Positions 1 through 9,976 of a stretch of 64,000 nt of DNA are shown here, one piece after another; position 1 is the stretch's first letter; the number at the start of each line of letters is the position of its first letter. Origin of the DNA: Bacillota bacterium (GTDB taxonomy: Bacteria; Bacillota; SHA-98; UBA4971); NCBI GenBank assembly GCA_014360195.1, contig JACIXY010000011.1:1-64000 (forward strand). The letters run 5' to 3'. The translations under genes and the position numbers were made by a program. Below the pieces are notes generated by a model that saw nothing but the letters and a program-made list of their open reading frames with translations, had not been told where the DNA came from and did no database searches.

Positions 1-738
<738 letters not shown>

Positions 739-761
739 GTCAGCTCACCCCAGCCCACTAC

Positions 762-1793
762 CTATTTCCACACGAAGGCCGGATACGCGTCCATCTCTCC
801 ACGCAAAAACCGCGCCAGAAGCATCGCCTGGACGTGAGGTAGGAGTCCGAGGGGGACAGACTCACCAATGAACGGATGCCTGATTTCCTCTTGTTTACGC
901 TTCTGATAGGCAGACAAGAGGGTTTTCCGGGTCTCTTCATCCATAATCACTGCCCCCGACGGCGTCTTCTCAAAGCCTTTAGCCTTCACCTGCTGCCGAT
1001 TGATCAGCGTTAACACAAGCCGGTCGCCGAGGACTGGACGGAACTCTTCCAGCAGGTCGAGCGCAAGGCTTGGTCGCCCTGGACGATCTGCGTGAAGAAA
1101 ACCGACGTACGGGTCCAGGCCCACCCCCAGTAGAGCCGACTGGATGTCATGACCTAGCACCACATACACGAAGGAAAGCATGGCGTTGACGTTGTCCAGC
1201 GGCGGCCGTCTGCTTCGAGAGCTAAACACGAAGTCACCCTTCTGAGCCACGATCAAATGGTTGAACACGCTAAAGTACAGCCTTGCCGCTTCGCCTTCGA
1301 TCCCGCGGAGCTGTTCGAGAGGGACCGGACTACGCAGGCGCCCAGCCATTTCGGCCAGCTCGGCTGCCGCGTGTCGAATCTCCTCCACGTTGCGGCCTTC
1401 CCCCTGCTCTCTTGCCGCACGGAGAAGCACATTCCTGCAGTTAGCCAGCTTGGCAAGGACAAACGCCCTGGCCAATGTAGCAGCAAAGGCATCATCAGCC
1501 GCTTTGGCGAACTGTTCCTTGCGTAACAGGACGTTTCCGTGGATGTGGCCCTCAACGCGCCCGTAGAACCTTCCATGCTCCGAAAAGAAGGCAAGATGGA
1601 CGTTTCTCTCACCGCAAAGCTCCATGAGTGGCGTGCTGCACGTCATAGGGCCGAAACAAAGGATGCTCTCGAGGTTATGTATGGGGATCCGGAGCTTCTC
1701 CTCTCCTCCCACCTTGACGACTACCGTCTCACCATGGCGGTGCAAATACGCATCACTCGTCGTGACGTACAACGTGTTCAGGAGTTTCTTCAA
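762..1793 (-). CDS. cas1: CRISPR-associated integrase Cas1 (type I-C)
   Basis: This is the metal-dependent integrase that inserts new spacers at the leader end. The 343-residue length fits the I-C branch. The three metal ligands can be placed at Glu166 (GIEGEAARLYF), His234 (FLHAD) and Asp246 (LALDLLEEF). The start is a TTG at 1793, overlapping the cas4 stop codon as TTGA and preceded by GAGGGGAT, so cas4 and cas1 are probably translationally coupled. Such coupling suits the known Cas4-Cas1-Cas2 adaptation complex. No lesions are visible. Confidence 0.96.
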   Translation of the reverse strand: MKKLLNTLYVTTSDAYLHRHGETVVVKVGGEEKLRIPIHNLESILCFGPMTCSTPLMELCGERNVHLAFFSEHGRFYGRVEGHIHGNVLLRKEQFAKAADDAFAATLARAFVLAKLANCRNVLLRAAREQGEGRNVEEIRHAAAELAEMAGRLRSPVPLEQLRGIEGEAARLYFSVFNHLIVAQKGDFVFSSRSRRPPLDNVNAMLSFVYVVLGHDIQSALLGVGLDPYVGFLHADRPGRPSLALDLLEEFRPVLGDRLVLTLINRQQVKAKGFEKTPSGAVIMDEETRKTLLSAYQKRKQEEIRHPFIGESVPLGLLPHVQAMLLARFLRGEMDAYPAFVWK

Positions 1794-2467
1794 CGGGATC
1801 CCCTCGCTATCTCATCGAGTATGCTGGCAAGGTAGCGACTGGCCCTTGTCGCGGATACGCGCGGCCCGCATAGATCCACCATGGAACACTTGCGACACTT
1901 TGCACTCACCTGGGCCAAAGGAGTCACACCGGATCGGACCATCTCATGCAGCTGGTGCGCTCCATCCTCCACAAAGCGCCGGAGTTCCCCAGTGAAATGA
2001 ACAGCCAACCGGCGCCTGGACTCCTCGTAATACAGGTACCCTTCGTTAAGAGAGATCTCGAGCATCTCCTCGAGACACACGGCCTGCGCGCAAAGCTGGA
2101 CCTTGTATTCGTGTTCATCGCGCGTCGTCCCGTGCTTGTATTCCACCGGGACTGGGACCCACATCCCCGTCACACCATCAATGGCGGTTCCCCCGCTGTC
2201 AGCGCCTTCCAGCCGCCGAAGTTCCAGGCAGTCGATGACGCCAGCAAGGCCAAGGCGCAACGAGCGCACCCGAACGCCCCGGTAGATGCGGACATCGCGC
2301 CTCACCTCACTTCCGCCCTCGTGCACCCGGCGGTGCTGGACCGTACCTTCCGCCGTGTACACGTTGTCGCCCCACTGCTGCTCGAGTAAAGTCAACCCGG
2401 CTCGCCTGGGACAGTAGTAAAGCTGGCTCAGCGCCGATATGGGCAGGAGGTCATCCTCGCTATACAT
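1790..2467 (-). CDS. cas4: CRISPR-associated exonuclease Cas4
   Basis: Cas4 is a RecB-type nuclease with an iron-sulfur cluster that trims prespacers and helps select those with a correct PAM. The 225-residue protein has the four expected cluster cysteines: Cys19 (YYCPRR) near the N-terminus and Cys191, Cys194 and Cys200 near the C-terminus (CRKCSMVDLC). The nuclease core is visible as GVIDCLEL, the PVEYKHG motif and a following QLCAQA helix. It lies 2 bases after cas7c and overlaps cas1 by 4 bases, so it belongs to the same transcript. Confidence 0.95.
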   Translation of the reverse strand: MYSEDDLLPISALSQLYYCPRRAGLTLLEQQWGDNVYTAEGTVQHRRVHEGGSEVRRDVRIYRGVRVRSLRLGLAGVIDCLELRRLEGADSGGTAIDGVTGMWVPVPVEYKHGTTRDEHEYKVQLCAQAVCLEEMLEISLNEGYLYYEESRRRLAVHFTGELRRFVEDGAHQLHEMVRSGVTPLAQVSAKCRKCSMVDLCGPRVSATRASRYLASILDEIARGSR

Positions 2468-2469
2468 GG

Positions 2470-3483
2470 CTACTTCACCACGAGCCAGTCGAGCCCAGCC
2501 GGGGGCTGGTTCCAGTAAATCTTCGCTTTGCCGTCCTCGGCCACTGCGTAGCCGATGTCCACACCTCTGGGTACTTTGCTCGCATCAACCGTAAGCACAT
2601 AATCGCTGCTCTTGCGTGGCGCATTGACGTTAGGTTTGGGTGTGACGGAGACAAGCCCGAAGAGCTTGTGGGCCGGGGCGCAGCCCAGCATGGCCTGTCT
2701 TGCACGCTGGCCCATATCGCTGTCAGTGCCCACATGGCGAAAGACTATCACCGGCTCCAGCGTTGACATGCGACCCTTGCTCGCAGAACGGTCGAGTTCG
2801 AACATGTTGAGGAGAGCATCCCAGAAAAGGGAGAGATCTTCATCGGTGAAGCCCGTCTCGGCTGCCAGGTGCGCACTCACGAAACCTTGCCCCACGTAGA
2901 GGCCATATGGAATAAGCGACTTGCGGCCCATCGTCCGAAGCTCGTTTTCGGGCTGCGTCTTTTCCCATTGGGCATATTCAGCGCTTGAGGCCAGCCCGTT
3001 CTTTAGGTCTGTCGTCACCGCCATGCGGGTAATCGACACATCCATAGGAAGGATCGGATTCACCGAGCGGGAGAACGTGAGTTGCACCGGCCCGCGCACC
3101 TGGCCGGCATTGGCGCCCGTAGATAGGACGGCGCCAAAGGTTCGAATGTCATAGAAGTTCTCGCACAGCCACTTTTGGGCGGCCTTGACCTTGTCCATAG
3201 GGGCTTTCTCTTGAATACCGCCCGTTTCCTCATGAGCCTTGGCGATGGGCCGGTTGAGGTTGGTCGACTGCTGAATGAAGATAGCATAGGGCGGCTTGTT
3301 GTTCTTGGCTACCTGAACGTAATTGCGCACGCGCCTTTTGATGGCAACGTCCGACACAAGTCCATGCATGTCCTGGGGGTCGATCCGGGGCGCGTTCCCC
3401 GAATCCGGGTCGCCATTCGGATTACCGTTGACGCACTCAAAGAAATACAGGAATTCGTAGCGGTTTGCTATCGAGTCAGCCAT
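2470..3483 (-). CDS. cas7c: Type I-C Cascade backbone protein Cas7 (Csd2)
   Basis: Several Cas7 subunits coat the crRNA guide and form the spine of the interference complex. The 337-residue protein carries the Csd2/Csh2 family opening ([17 protein letters not shown]) near residue 15, followed by the [12 protein letters not shown] helix that marks RAMP-type Cas7. ATG at 3483 is preceded by AAGGAGGAATCG, which lies inside the end of cas8c; the genes overlap by 8 bases. The order cas8c-cas7-cas4 is characteristic of subtype I-C. Confidence 0.95.
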   Translation of the reverse strand: MADSIANRYEFLYFFECVNGNPNGDPDSGNAPRIDPQDMHGLVSDVAIKRRVRNYVQVAKNNKPPYAIFIQQSTNLNRPIAKAHEETGGIQEKAPMDKVKAAQKWLCENFYDIRTFGAVLSTGANAGQVRGPVQLTFSRSVNPILPMDVSITRMAVTTDLKNGLASSAEYAQWEKTQPENELRTMGRKSLIPYGLYVGQGFVSAHLAAETGFTDEDLSLFWDALLNMFELDRSASKGRMSTLEPVIVFRHVGTDSDMGQRARQAMLGCAPAHKLFGLVSVTPKPNVNAPRKSSDYVLTVDASKVPRGVDIGYAVAEDGKAKIYWNQPPAGLDWLVVK

Positions 3484-5266
3484 TGGTCGATTCCTCCTTT
3501 ATCTCGTCTTCTACCTCTTCTTCCCGTTTGCCGGCATAAAGCGCGGCCATTTGCTGGTAATAGCCCAGGGCGAAAAGCGACTGCCCCTCCGGGTCCAGAG
3601 TTACAGGAAAGCCGTCTCCCAAGTGGCCCATGATCTCCGAGATAACGCGCTCAAACCAGACCGCCAGGCCTTTGTCCTTCCCCTTTTCCAGCTTACCCAG
3701 ATGGAACTTGCTCAGCGTGACCAACCTCCCCAGGACCAGGGCAGGTGTAACCGAGGCAGCGGCATAGTATCTCTGGACGATGTTTGCACCCACATCACCC
3801 AGGGCCTTCTGCTGCACCCTGGCCAGGACGGCCATGAGTCGTCCGGCTTGGTAGGCCGCGCTTGGATGCTCCTCATTGAGATAGGGTTTCAACGGATCTT
3901 CACCCCCCCGAAGTCTCGTCCTGCGAACGTGGTAAGCCTTGATCAAACCCATGCGGGCATGATTGGGAGCCCTATCCGGGTCGACCATGTCCGCTCGGAT
4001 ACGTTGGACCGCCGCGGTCAGGGTGAAGCGGGGAATCGCCCTGCCCATGATCGCAGCACGCCACAATTCGGGTACAAGGGAGGGAGGAAGCTCCGTGAGG
4101 TCCTTGCGCACCAGTGAGAACATGATGGCCGCAAGCCCCGGATCCTTGGCTAGCCTCGCTCCGTCCCTGGTGCATATCGTGAGATCATCAAACCAAAGGA
4201 GTGCGTTCCTCGCGATCTGAGCGAAGGTACCCTCCATCCAGTCGCGCACCATCACGCGGCCACCGGCAGCCGAGAGGATCGCTGCGTGAAATGCGTTCCT
4301 GGCAAGATCGGGCCGGCGTCCTTCGTTGATACCCTCCACCAGCCTCTTCGCACGCTGGATAGCTTCAAGCTCCTCGCCCTTCGAGTCATCACCGGTGATT
4401 CCCTTGACCCAGTTCAACGGATCATCCTCTGGTGCCACCGTTTCCTTGTACCAGTAGATGAGGAGAGTCCCAGCGATAGGGCGATCCGCCTTCCTTACTA
4501 GCTCGTTAAGGGCGTTAGTGTAGGCTGTGGCAGCCCCTTCCGAGACGGCGGCGTTTGCCGATTGCTCCAGCCCGTACGATGTGAACGCATCCTTGTCAAA
4601 CCCGATTAGCACACAACCCGACGCTTGTCCACCAACCGCGGCTAATCCCTTAACTTTCGGGTGGGTCTTGAGGGGTTCAACGAGCTCACCCGTTTGCAGG
4701 CAGCGCATTCGACCGCGCTGCTTGCCGCCGCCATCGCCCTTCAGTTTTCCACGGAACTCTCTCCACCAGGCGTGCCACTCGTCCGAAGAAACCGGGAACT
4801 CCGCACCCACACGAAACGTGACCTTCTCGGTTGGCTTTGCCTTCGCTGCAGACAAACGCATACGGACAGCGCGCAGGTTCGCCTCGCCTTGCAGGAACCG
4901 TGCACAGGTAGCCAGTACAGGGTACTCCTTACCGGCGTCCTCAAGCAGCTTCACGAAGTAATCGTGCTTGGCGACAGCCTTCTTGCGCTTCGCTTCGTCG
5001 AGGTCGTCCACTCCTATTAAGGCGACCACCCCCAGAGTGTCCACGAGGAAATGACTGCGGGTTTCGCCGCCCGCGATAAGCTCGCCCTGTTGAAGGTCCG
5101 GACACTGGGGAAAACGACGGTCGCCCTCCTCCGTGCGAAGGTCCAGGACATCGATGAGCTTTCCGTCCTCGTCAAGCCAGATGGCCCATCGGACTGATTT
5201 CGGCGCAAAGCCCGGCTCGGAGGTCAGGCCGTGTTCTCGCGCGTATGCTGCCAATTCTGTGAGCAC
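3476..5266 (-). CDS. cas8c: Type I-C Cascade large subunit Cas8c (Csd1)
   Basis: Cas8c recognises the PAM and starts target unwinding; in this subtype the small subunit is usually made from an internal start in the same gene. The 596-residue product has the length and overall character of Csd1 and sits between cas5c and cas7c, which defines the subtype. The start is a GTG at 5266 because GGAGGTGA lies 5 bases upstream; the ATG two bases earlier is in another frame and soon closes. An internal small-subunit start is expected in the last third but I did not fix its position. Confidence 0.93.
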   Translation of the reverse strand: MLTELAAYAREHGLTSEPGFAPKSVRWAIWLDEDGKLIDVLDLRTEEGDRRFPQCPDLQQGELIAGGETRSHFLVDTLGVVALIGVDDLDEAKRKKAVAKHDYFVKLLEDAGKEYPVLATCARFLQGEANLRAVRMRLSAAKAKPTEKVTFRVGAEFPVSSDEWHAWWREFRGKLKGDGGGKQRGRMRCLQTGELVEPLKTHPKVKGLAAVGGQASGCVLIGFDKDAFTSYGLEQSANAAVSEGAATAYTNALNELVRKADRPIAGTLLIYWYKETVAPEDDPLNWVKGITGDDSKGEELEAIQRAKRLVEGINEGRRPDLARNAFHAAILSAAGGRVMVRDWMEGTFAQIARNALLWFDDLTICTRDGARLAKDPGLAAIMFSLVRKDLTELPPSLVPELWRAAIMGRAIPRFTLTAAVQRIRADMVDPDRAPNHARMGLIKAYHVRRTRLRGGEDPLKPYLNEEHPSAAYQAGRLMAVLARVQQKALGDVGANIVQRYYAAASVTPALVLGRLVTLSKFHLGKLEKGKDKGLAVWFERVISEIMGHLGDGFPVTLDPEGQSLFALGYYQQMAALYAGKREEEVEDEIKEESTNG

Positions 5267-5305
5267 ATACTCACCTCCCTGATAGAGCCGCCCATTTCGG
5301 CTTGC

Positions 5306-6028
5306 TCAGACAGCTTTGTAGACGGCCTCACTCTCGTACTCCGGAACCTCCAGGACGCCGCCCCTCAGCGTTGCGCGAAAGAGGCTTATTCTCGGAGGTG
5401 CGTACCCATCGTCCCTGGCCTCGTTCAGGTCGAAAACATCGTAGACCATGTAGCCTATGTCGAGGTCGATCGGCTGGGGGGGCGCCCCCCCGCCATCCTC
5501 CGTCGGGCCGAAGAAGGCGGCAAACTCCCGGCAGCCGAGGTATGGCTGGTAGAAGCACTTCCCCGTCTCTATGCGCCTTCGTGCCTGCTCGACCAGGGCC
5601 TTCAGGTGTATCTCATACTTCGGCCGAGGTTTTATGTGAGCATGTATGCGGTAGTGCACGTCCGCGAGCGCCATGGTCTGCCTCTGTGTGCGGCCCTGCT
5701 GGTCGTTGCCGACCATGTCTCTTGTGGCGTCGGCAATAAGAGGCGAGACCGGTCCCCCTGATGCCATCACGGACTGGACCGCGCGGACGCTGATCTTGTC
5801 CTTCACTTCGTTTCGACGAAGAGCGATGTATCGAATCGGACGCAGAACCTCAATGCGGTCGACGCGCCATCCGAACTCCACAGGCTTGCAGTAGATCGCA
5901 TCCAGGACTCCGCGAGCAGCTGAGGGAGTCATCACAGGATAACTGAACCGTTCCACCTTCATCTCAGGCCGCGTGAAGCACGCCAGGTCACCCCATACCT
6001 CAAGCACGATACTGCCGTTTGTGCTCAT
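5306..6028 (-). CDS. cas5c: Type I-C Cas5 (Cas5d), crRNA-processing subunit
   Basis: Subtype I-C has no Cas6; this protein cuts the precursor crRNA in the repeat and then holds the 5' handle in the complex. The 240-residue sequence shows the family start (IVLEVWGDLACFTRPE), the YPVMTPSAARGVLDAIY helix and the ADVHYRIHAHI strand. The ATG at 6028 has GAGGAGGTG 7 bases upstream. The gene lies 25 bases after cas3 and 39 bases before cas8c. Its presence means any degenerate repeat with a sound hairpin, such as the one near 8.68 kb, could also be processed. Confidence 0.95.
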   Translation of the reverse strand: MSTNGSIVLEVWGDLACFTRPEMKVERFSYPVMTPSAARGVLDAIYCKPVEFGWRVDRIEVLRPIRYIALRRNEVKDKISVRAVQSVMASGGPVSPLIADATRDMVGNDQQGRTQRQTMALADVHYRIHAHIKPRPKYEIHLKALVEQARRRIETGKCFYQPYLGCREFAAFFGPTEDGGGAPPQPIDLDIGYMVYDVFDLNEARDDGYAPPRISLFRATLRGGVLEVPEYESEAVYKAV

Positions 6029-6053
6029 CTGTTTTCACCTCCTCTCTTGAAAC

Positions 6054-8354
6054 CTACGCTATCAGAAACTCCTGCACCTCTGGTGCAACGAGCCCCAGGG
6101 CTTCGGAATAGTGCTCCTCGTTGAGATACACGTACCAACCTGTCTCCATGCCGCGATATCGGATGGGCTCCAACCAGTCTGTACCAGCCTTTGTCGCACC
6201 CTTCCTGGACGTTCGGTAGAGATTCACAGTCAACGGCCGTGCCCGCCTCAGCCAATCGCGGGAGAGGCCGCGGGTCAACGCTATGTCGCGCAGTTCGCGG
6301 TAGTCGCGGATGCGTCGCGGGTAGGGAACTAACACATTGATGGTATCGTTCTTAATAAGTCGATAGTGGTTAGCCACCTCTACAAAGTCATACGTCTTTA
6401 GGAATTCGAACAGGTCCTTCCCCTCTTCGCTTCCGATGTCGGCAAGAGCGTAGAACTCCTGGTAGTAGTCCTGAAAGAGATTCGGATCTTGCAGGTCCAA
6501 GCAGCCGCTCCGCTCCCGGAACAGCTTCTTTACCTCCATGGCGGCCATCTTGTACGCCTGCCCAGGATAGATCTCCTCCTCGGCCGGTGGAAGAAAGACG
6601 TAAAAGTCCCCCTGGGGAAGCCGTCCCTCCCGGTTGCATCGCCCGGCGGCCTGCGCTAAAGCTTCGAGCGGCCCCCACGCCCGAAAGACGACAGGAAAGT
6701 CAAGGTCAACGCCTGCCTCGACGCACTGAGTGGAGACTACCCGCAGCGGCTGTTCCGGTTGTGACCTGAGACATTGTTTGATTTCGTCGAGGACCGCAGT
6801 GCGGTGAGCAGGGCACATGTCCGTGGAAAGATGATAGAGCCCGTTTGGCTCTCGTGAGGCGATGATCTCATACAGCCTGCGGGAGTGGCGCTTGACGTTC
6901 ACGATAGTCAGCACCCTTGGACATTCAAGCATTTTGTCGGCGATTTCCTCCAAGGAGCTGGTTTCGCCTTCCCTGGGCCAGTGCACTCTTACCCTCTGGA
7001 CGCGCGCGAAGAGGTTCAGCTCGGGTCGCACGATCTCCGCACTTTTCCAGCCTGCAGGTGCATGTCGGGCGACGTGCGTGCTCAAGGAAGTGAACGCCGG
7101 TTGTGTGGCGGTTGAGAGCACGACTGTGCAGCCATACGAGCCCACTAGATGAGAAAGGGCTGCAAGGGTTGGGACCGCGAGGTGCGCTGGCAGGGTCTGG
7201 ACTTCATCGAAGAGGATGACGCTGCCGCTGATGTTGTGGAGCTTGCGACAGGCCGAAGGGCGGTTCGCGAACAATGACTCGCAAAAACGGACGCTGGTGG
7301 TAACGATGATGGGCGCGTCCCAGTTCTCCGTCAACAGATGGGCATGTTCATTCTCGTCTCCGGGGTCCGTGTCGGTCATACTGTGATCTTCCAGGACGTA
7401 CGGCGTCTCGTGGTCATCACCAAAGATCTCTCTGTATACACCCGCTGTCTGCTCTATAAGGCTGAGGAACGGCAAGACGACGATCACGCGTCGGAGCCCG
7501 TGGGCAAGCGCATGGCGCAGGGCGAAGATCAGCATTGCGATGGTCTTTCCTGAGCCCGTGGGCGCCGTGAGCGTGAATAGCCCCGGCGGGCAGGTAGCCG
7601 CCTCCGCGCACACGCGCTGCAGGTCCTCCCTCAAAGCGCGCACCTTCGGGTCGGCCGTAGATGCAGAGCGAACCGTGGCGAGATACGAATCCAGCCTGCC
7701 GAGGGCCCACTTCGGCTCCAGCCGACGGCCGGGTGGGCGAAAGGCGTAGGAGCCGTCCCGAGCCCGGTTGAAGTGGGCTTCTGTAGCAAGGTAGTCGGCA
7801 TCAACGAGCGACGAGAAGATCATGCGGACATCAAGCATTGCAGCTACTGCGAGGTTTGATCGCAGATGTTCGATGAATCTGCTGGAGGCTCCCGGCGGCG
7901 GCTCAGGGAAGATCCCGCCGTCGGCCTTGTAACGGGCTTCGAGCACCGCTGGATCAGGCTCTGACAGTGTTAGCTTCAGCGGATGATCTGTGGCAAGTCT
8001 TGCGGGGTTAAGCGCGTCCAAATTGGACTTTGTGGCGCTTTGCAGGCCGAGGTGGTGACCCTGGACAGCGAGGGCCGGCGCGAACCCGAGCTCCCTGTAG
8101 CGCTGGAGCAGGAACCACGCGCCGGCACTCCAGTGATCAACTCCCGAGGCCTTGCCACAGAGGCGGCTCTGGAATAAAGTACCATACTTCCCGAGGTCGT
8201 GCCCAAGCGCTGCTATTTCCGCTTCGAACGGGGCGAATGCCGCGGCGGATGCCCTGGCGAGGCGAGCGGTGTTTGAAAGGTGATAGATGACAGGGTCAGG
8301 GTGGCCGTTGGCGGGTGTATGGGCGATGTAGACCATGGTGGTCGGTTTGTCCAT
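6054..8354 (-). CDS. cas3: CRISPR helicase-nuclease Cas3 (HD + DExH)
   Basis: Cas3 is recruited to the R-loop, nicks the displaced strand and degrades DNA. The N-terminal HD nuclease shows LGHDLGK at about residues 50-56. The helicase carries Walker A (APTGSGKT, about 264-271), DEVQ (about 383-386), the STATQP motif and a C-terminal AAGRCNREGR motif VI. A GTG at 8363 would also open the frame, but it is part of an excellent AGAGGTGATC ribosome site, so I start at the ATG at 8354 (766 residues). It is the first gene of the cas operon. All main motifs are intact. Confidence 0.96.
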   Translation of the reverse strand: MDKPTTMVYIAHTPANGHPDPVIYHLSNTARLARASAAAFAPFEAEIAALGHDLGKYGTLFQSRLCGKASGVDHWSAGAWFLLQRYRELGFAPALAVQGHHLGLQSATKSNLDALNPARLATDHPLKLTLSEPDPAVLEARYKADGGIFPEPPPGASSRFIEHLRSNLAVAAMLDVRMIFSSLVDADYLATEAHFNRARDGSYAFRPPGRRLEPKWALGRLDSYLATVRSASTADPKVRALREDLQRVCAEAATCPPGLFTLTAPTGSGKTIAMLIFALRHALAHGLRRVIVVLPFLSLIEQTAGVYREIFGDDHETPYVLEDHSMTDTDPGDENEHAHLLTENWDAPIIVTTSVRFCESLFANRPSACRKLHNISGSVILFDEVQTLPAHLAVPTLAALSHLVGSYGCTVVLSTATQPAFTSLSTHVARHAPAGWKSAEIVRPELNLFARVQRVRVHWPREGETSSLEEIADKMLECPRVLTIVNVKRHSRRLYEIIASREPNGLYHLSTDMCPAHRTAVLDEIKQCLRSQPEQPLRVVSTQCVEAGVDLDFPVVFRAWGPLEALAQAAGRCNREGRLPQGDFYVFLPPAEEEIYPGQAYKMAAMEVKKLFRERSGCLDLQDPNLFQDYYQEFYALADIGSEEGKDLFEFLKTYDFVEVANHYRLIKNDTINVLVPYPRRIRDYRELRDIALTRGLSRDWLRRARPLTVNLYRTSRKGATKAGTDWLEPIRYRGMETGWYVYLNEEHYSEALGLVAPEVQEFLIA

Positions 8355-8375
8355 GCTGATCACCTCTGGTGCTTG

Positions 8376-8386
8376 TCTTCTATATC
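8376..8386 (-). promoter_or_regulatory. Candidate target of the crRNA-like guide, upstream of cas3
   Basis: On the minus strand this reads GATATAGAAGA, just before the cas3 ribosome site. The guide after the second degenerate repeat (from 8694) reads GATATTGAAGA. Positions 1-5 and 7-11 match and position 6 differs; position 12 also differs. Every sixth guide base is flipped out in type I effector complexes, so mismatches there cost little. The adjoining trinucleotide is GTT, not the TTC preferred by known I-C systems, which weakens the case. Confidence 0.4.
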
Positions 8387-8449
8387 AACAATGGAATTCC
8401 TGCCGCGCTAACAACTTTTCTTTTTGCACTTCGTCGCTTAAGTCCGGAT

Positions 8450-8477
8450 ATTCTAGCCACCGGTTCACGCCACGCAA
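8450..8477 (-). promoter_or_regulatory. Putative cas operon promoter
   Basis: On the minus strand TTGCGT (8477-8472) and TAGAAT (8455-8450) are separated by 16 bases, giving a plausible housekeeping promoter about 100 bases before the cas3 ATG. Transcription would begin near 8443 and pass through the candidate guide target at 8386-8376. Confidence 0.4.
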
Positions 8478-8545
8478 GCGCTGCGCAGTCCCCCAGGCTA
8501 GAACTACCAACCACTAGAGGGTGGATCTCGCCCGTTCGCCGGTTG

Positions 8546-8551
8546 TATAAT
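8546..8551 (+). promoter_or_regulatory. Candidate -10 box for the crRNA-like unit
   Basis: A perfect TATAAT lies 62 bases before the first degenerate repeat, on the strand from which that unit would be transcribed. No good -35 box is found at the usual spacing, so it is a candidate only. Confidence 0.35.
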
Positions 8552-8613
8552 GGGATTGCGTATAGCTGCAGCTGTCGCGACTGCTGGGACGGCATCGCGT
8601 CGGTCGGTGCCGT

Positions 8614-8729
8614 GTCGCCTCCCGCGCAGAGGCGTGGGCTGGATCGGACCAGTTACGCACAATCGTCCCCAAAAAGGGGGCGCGGATTGAAACGATATTG
8701 AAGATGCAAAGAAGACGTACGTACGGGCG
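8614..8729 (+). ncRNA. crRNA-like unit: two degenerate type I-C repeats with guides
   Basis: Repeat one (8614-8645) matches the array repeat at 25 of 32 positions. Two of its changes are compensatory: a C-to-T and a G-to-A that keep the hairpin paired. Repeat two (8662-8693) has a hairpin with an AAAAA loop and matches the array repeat at 17 of the last 18 positions, with an intact GGATTGAAAC handle. Only 16 bases separate them (8646-8661). The sequence after repeat two, from 8694, would become a guide if Cas5 processes this RNA. The unit is divergent from cas3, like known CreA or cas-regulating crRNA-like genes. No CreT-like toxin ORF was recognised. Confidence 0.7.
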
Positions 8730-8792
8730 CCGCGCCCGCCCCACTGGCTTACTCTGGGGTCCAGCGTCTCGTTCAGGCGGTCCCTGGGGAGG

Positions 8793-9353
8793 TTGAATCC
8801 CAGCACGGTCACGCGAATAGCGATGCCCGGAAACCTCGTTATCCATGGAGCGTCGGACATATATGGGCGGCCCACGTTCAGCATCGATATCGCGGTCTTC
8901 AGGCGCGACCAGTTCGCGCTGCGTGGGTATCTGGACGGCTGGAGCTTTCAGAAGGCGATCCCGGGCGAGAAGCGGCTGGAGCCATGGAGCGAGGGCGAAC
9001 TGCTCGGGCCCCCCATCCACGAGGTTCACTGCACAGACAGTGAACACGAACTCGAGATCCTTTTCGAAGAAGGCGACGGCGCCTACTGGCGCTACCGCAG
9101 GAACCCCACGATAGGCCTGCCTGTCTCGTGCATCGGCCTTGCCACTGAAGAAGGGCTTCCGTACCTTGCGCCGGAGATCATCCTCCTCTACAAAGCGGAG
9201 AACCCACGCGACAAGGACGAAGCCGACCTCGCGAGCGTGCTCCCCTTTCTCGATGAACGCCGGAGGAGCTGGCTCCGGGACGCCGTGGCAGCGTGCCACT
9301 CCGGACATCCCTGGCTGGCACTTATCGCTAGTCGAAGTTCGCAGATTGACTAG
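8793..9353 (+). pseudogene. Nucleotidyltransferase-like gene, N-terminally decayed copy
   Basis: From about residue 33 the product resembles small nucleotidyltransferases of the aminoglycoside-2''-adenylyltransferase type (IAVFRRDQ, WSFQKAIPGEKRLEPW, then APEIILLYKAENPRDKDEADL). The N-terminal Gly-Gly-Trp nucleotide motif is missing and the first aspartate of the catalytic DxD pair is replaced (SIDIAVF). The frame opens with TTG at 8793 without a usable ribosome site; an ATG at 8823 is another candidate. A second, differently damaged copy lies at 20732-21059, and about 190 bp of the two are nearly identical. It is probably inactive, although its C-terminus is complete. Confidence 0.6.
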
Positions 9354-9384
9354 ACATGGGCGGCGGCGGTCCGGAAACCGCAAC

Positions 9385-9864
9385 TCATTTCAGCCTCTTC
9401 GACATCCTGCGTCTCACAGTCTCATACCCCATCTCCTTGTACAGCGCCAACGCCGGCTTGTTGAACTCCCATACGTTGAGCTCCACTTCCGCGACATCCC
9501 TGGCGAGGGCCCACTCGTGGACTCTCTCGACAAGGGCGCGGCCGATCCCGGCGCGCCTGAAATCCTTTCCGACAACGAGATCATGGATCATGACATAGCG
9601 CCTCGGGACCACGATCGGGAGATCGGGCGCATACCCAATGGACGCGTGGACAAGGCCGACGGCACGCCCGGCGGACTCGGCCACGAAGATGACGGCGTCA
9701 TCACCTGTGGTGGCGGCGGCAACCGCCTCCTGAATCCACCCGCGCCCCTCGGGCTTTCGGAACACATGGGGCAGCGCCTCCCGGTGAAGCGCCTCCACGT
9801 CCTCAAACAATTCGCACAGTGCCTCGAAGTCGTTCGCAGTCGCCTGGCGTATCGAAACGTCCAC
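9385..9864 (-). CDS. GNAT-family N-acetyltransferase
   Basis: The 159-residue protein is a single GNAT domain, which transfers an acetyl group from acetyl-CoA to an amine. The acetyl-CoA-binding motif is RRAGIGRALVERV at about residues 103-115, preceded by the strand YVMIHDLVV and followed by the NKPALALYKEMGY helix typical of the fold. The start is a GTG at 9864, with GGAGGGAG about 5 bases upstream. The substrate cannot be told from sequence. It stands alone, oriented like sfsA downstream in position, with a 112-bp gap between them. Confidence 0.85.
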   Translation of the reverse strand: MDVSIRQATANDFEALCELFEDVEALHREALPHVFRKPEGRGWIQEAVAAATTGDDAVIFVAESAGRAVGLVHASIGYAPDLPIVVPRRYVMIHDLVVGKDFRRAGIGRALVERVHEWALARDVAEVELNVWEFNKPALALYKEMGYETVRRRMSKRLK

Positions 9865-9976
9865 GAATCTCCCTCCAACGCGGTACGAGCCGCATGCCTG
9901 GCTCTCGAGCGCCCCCGCGCAAGCGCCAGCAATCTGGCGCCCGCTGTAGAACTCATGCGAACTTGTGAACCCACGT

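Noticed and set aside
8613-8614. CreT-like toxin gene next to the crRNA-like unit
   Set aside because: No small frame with rare arginine codons and a ribosome site was found between the -10 box at 8546 and the first degenerate repeat.
8514-9383. 289-codon minus-strand frame over the nucleotidyltransferase remnant
   Set aside because: It runs antisense to a sequence with clear protein homology and across the degenerate repeats; its product resembles nothing known.
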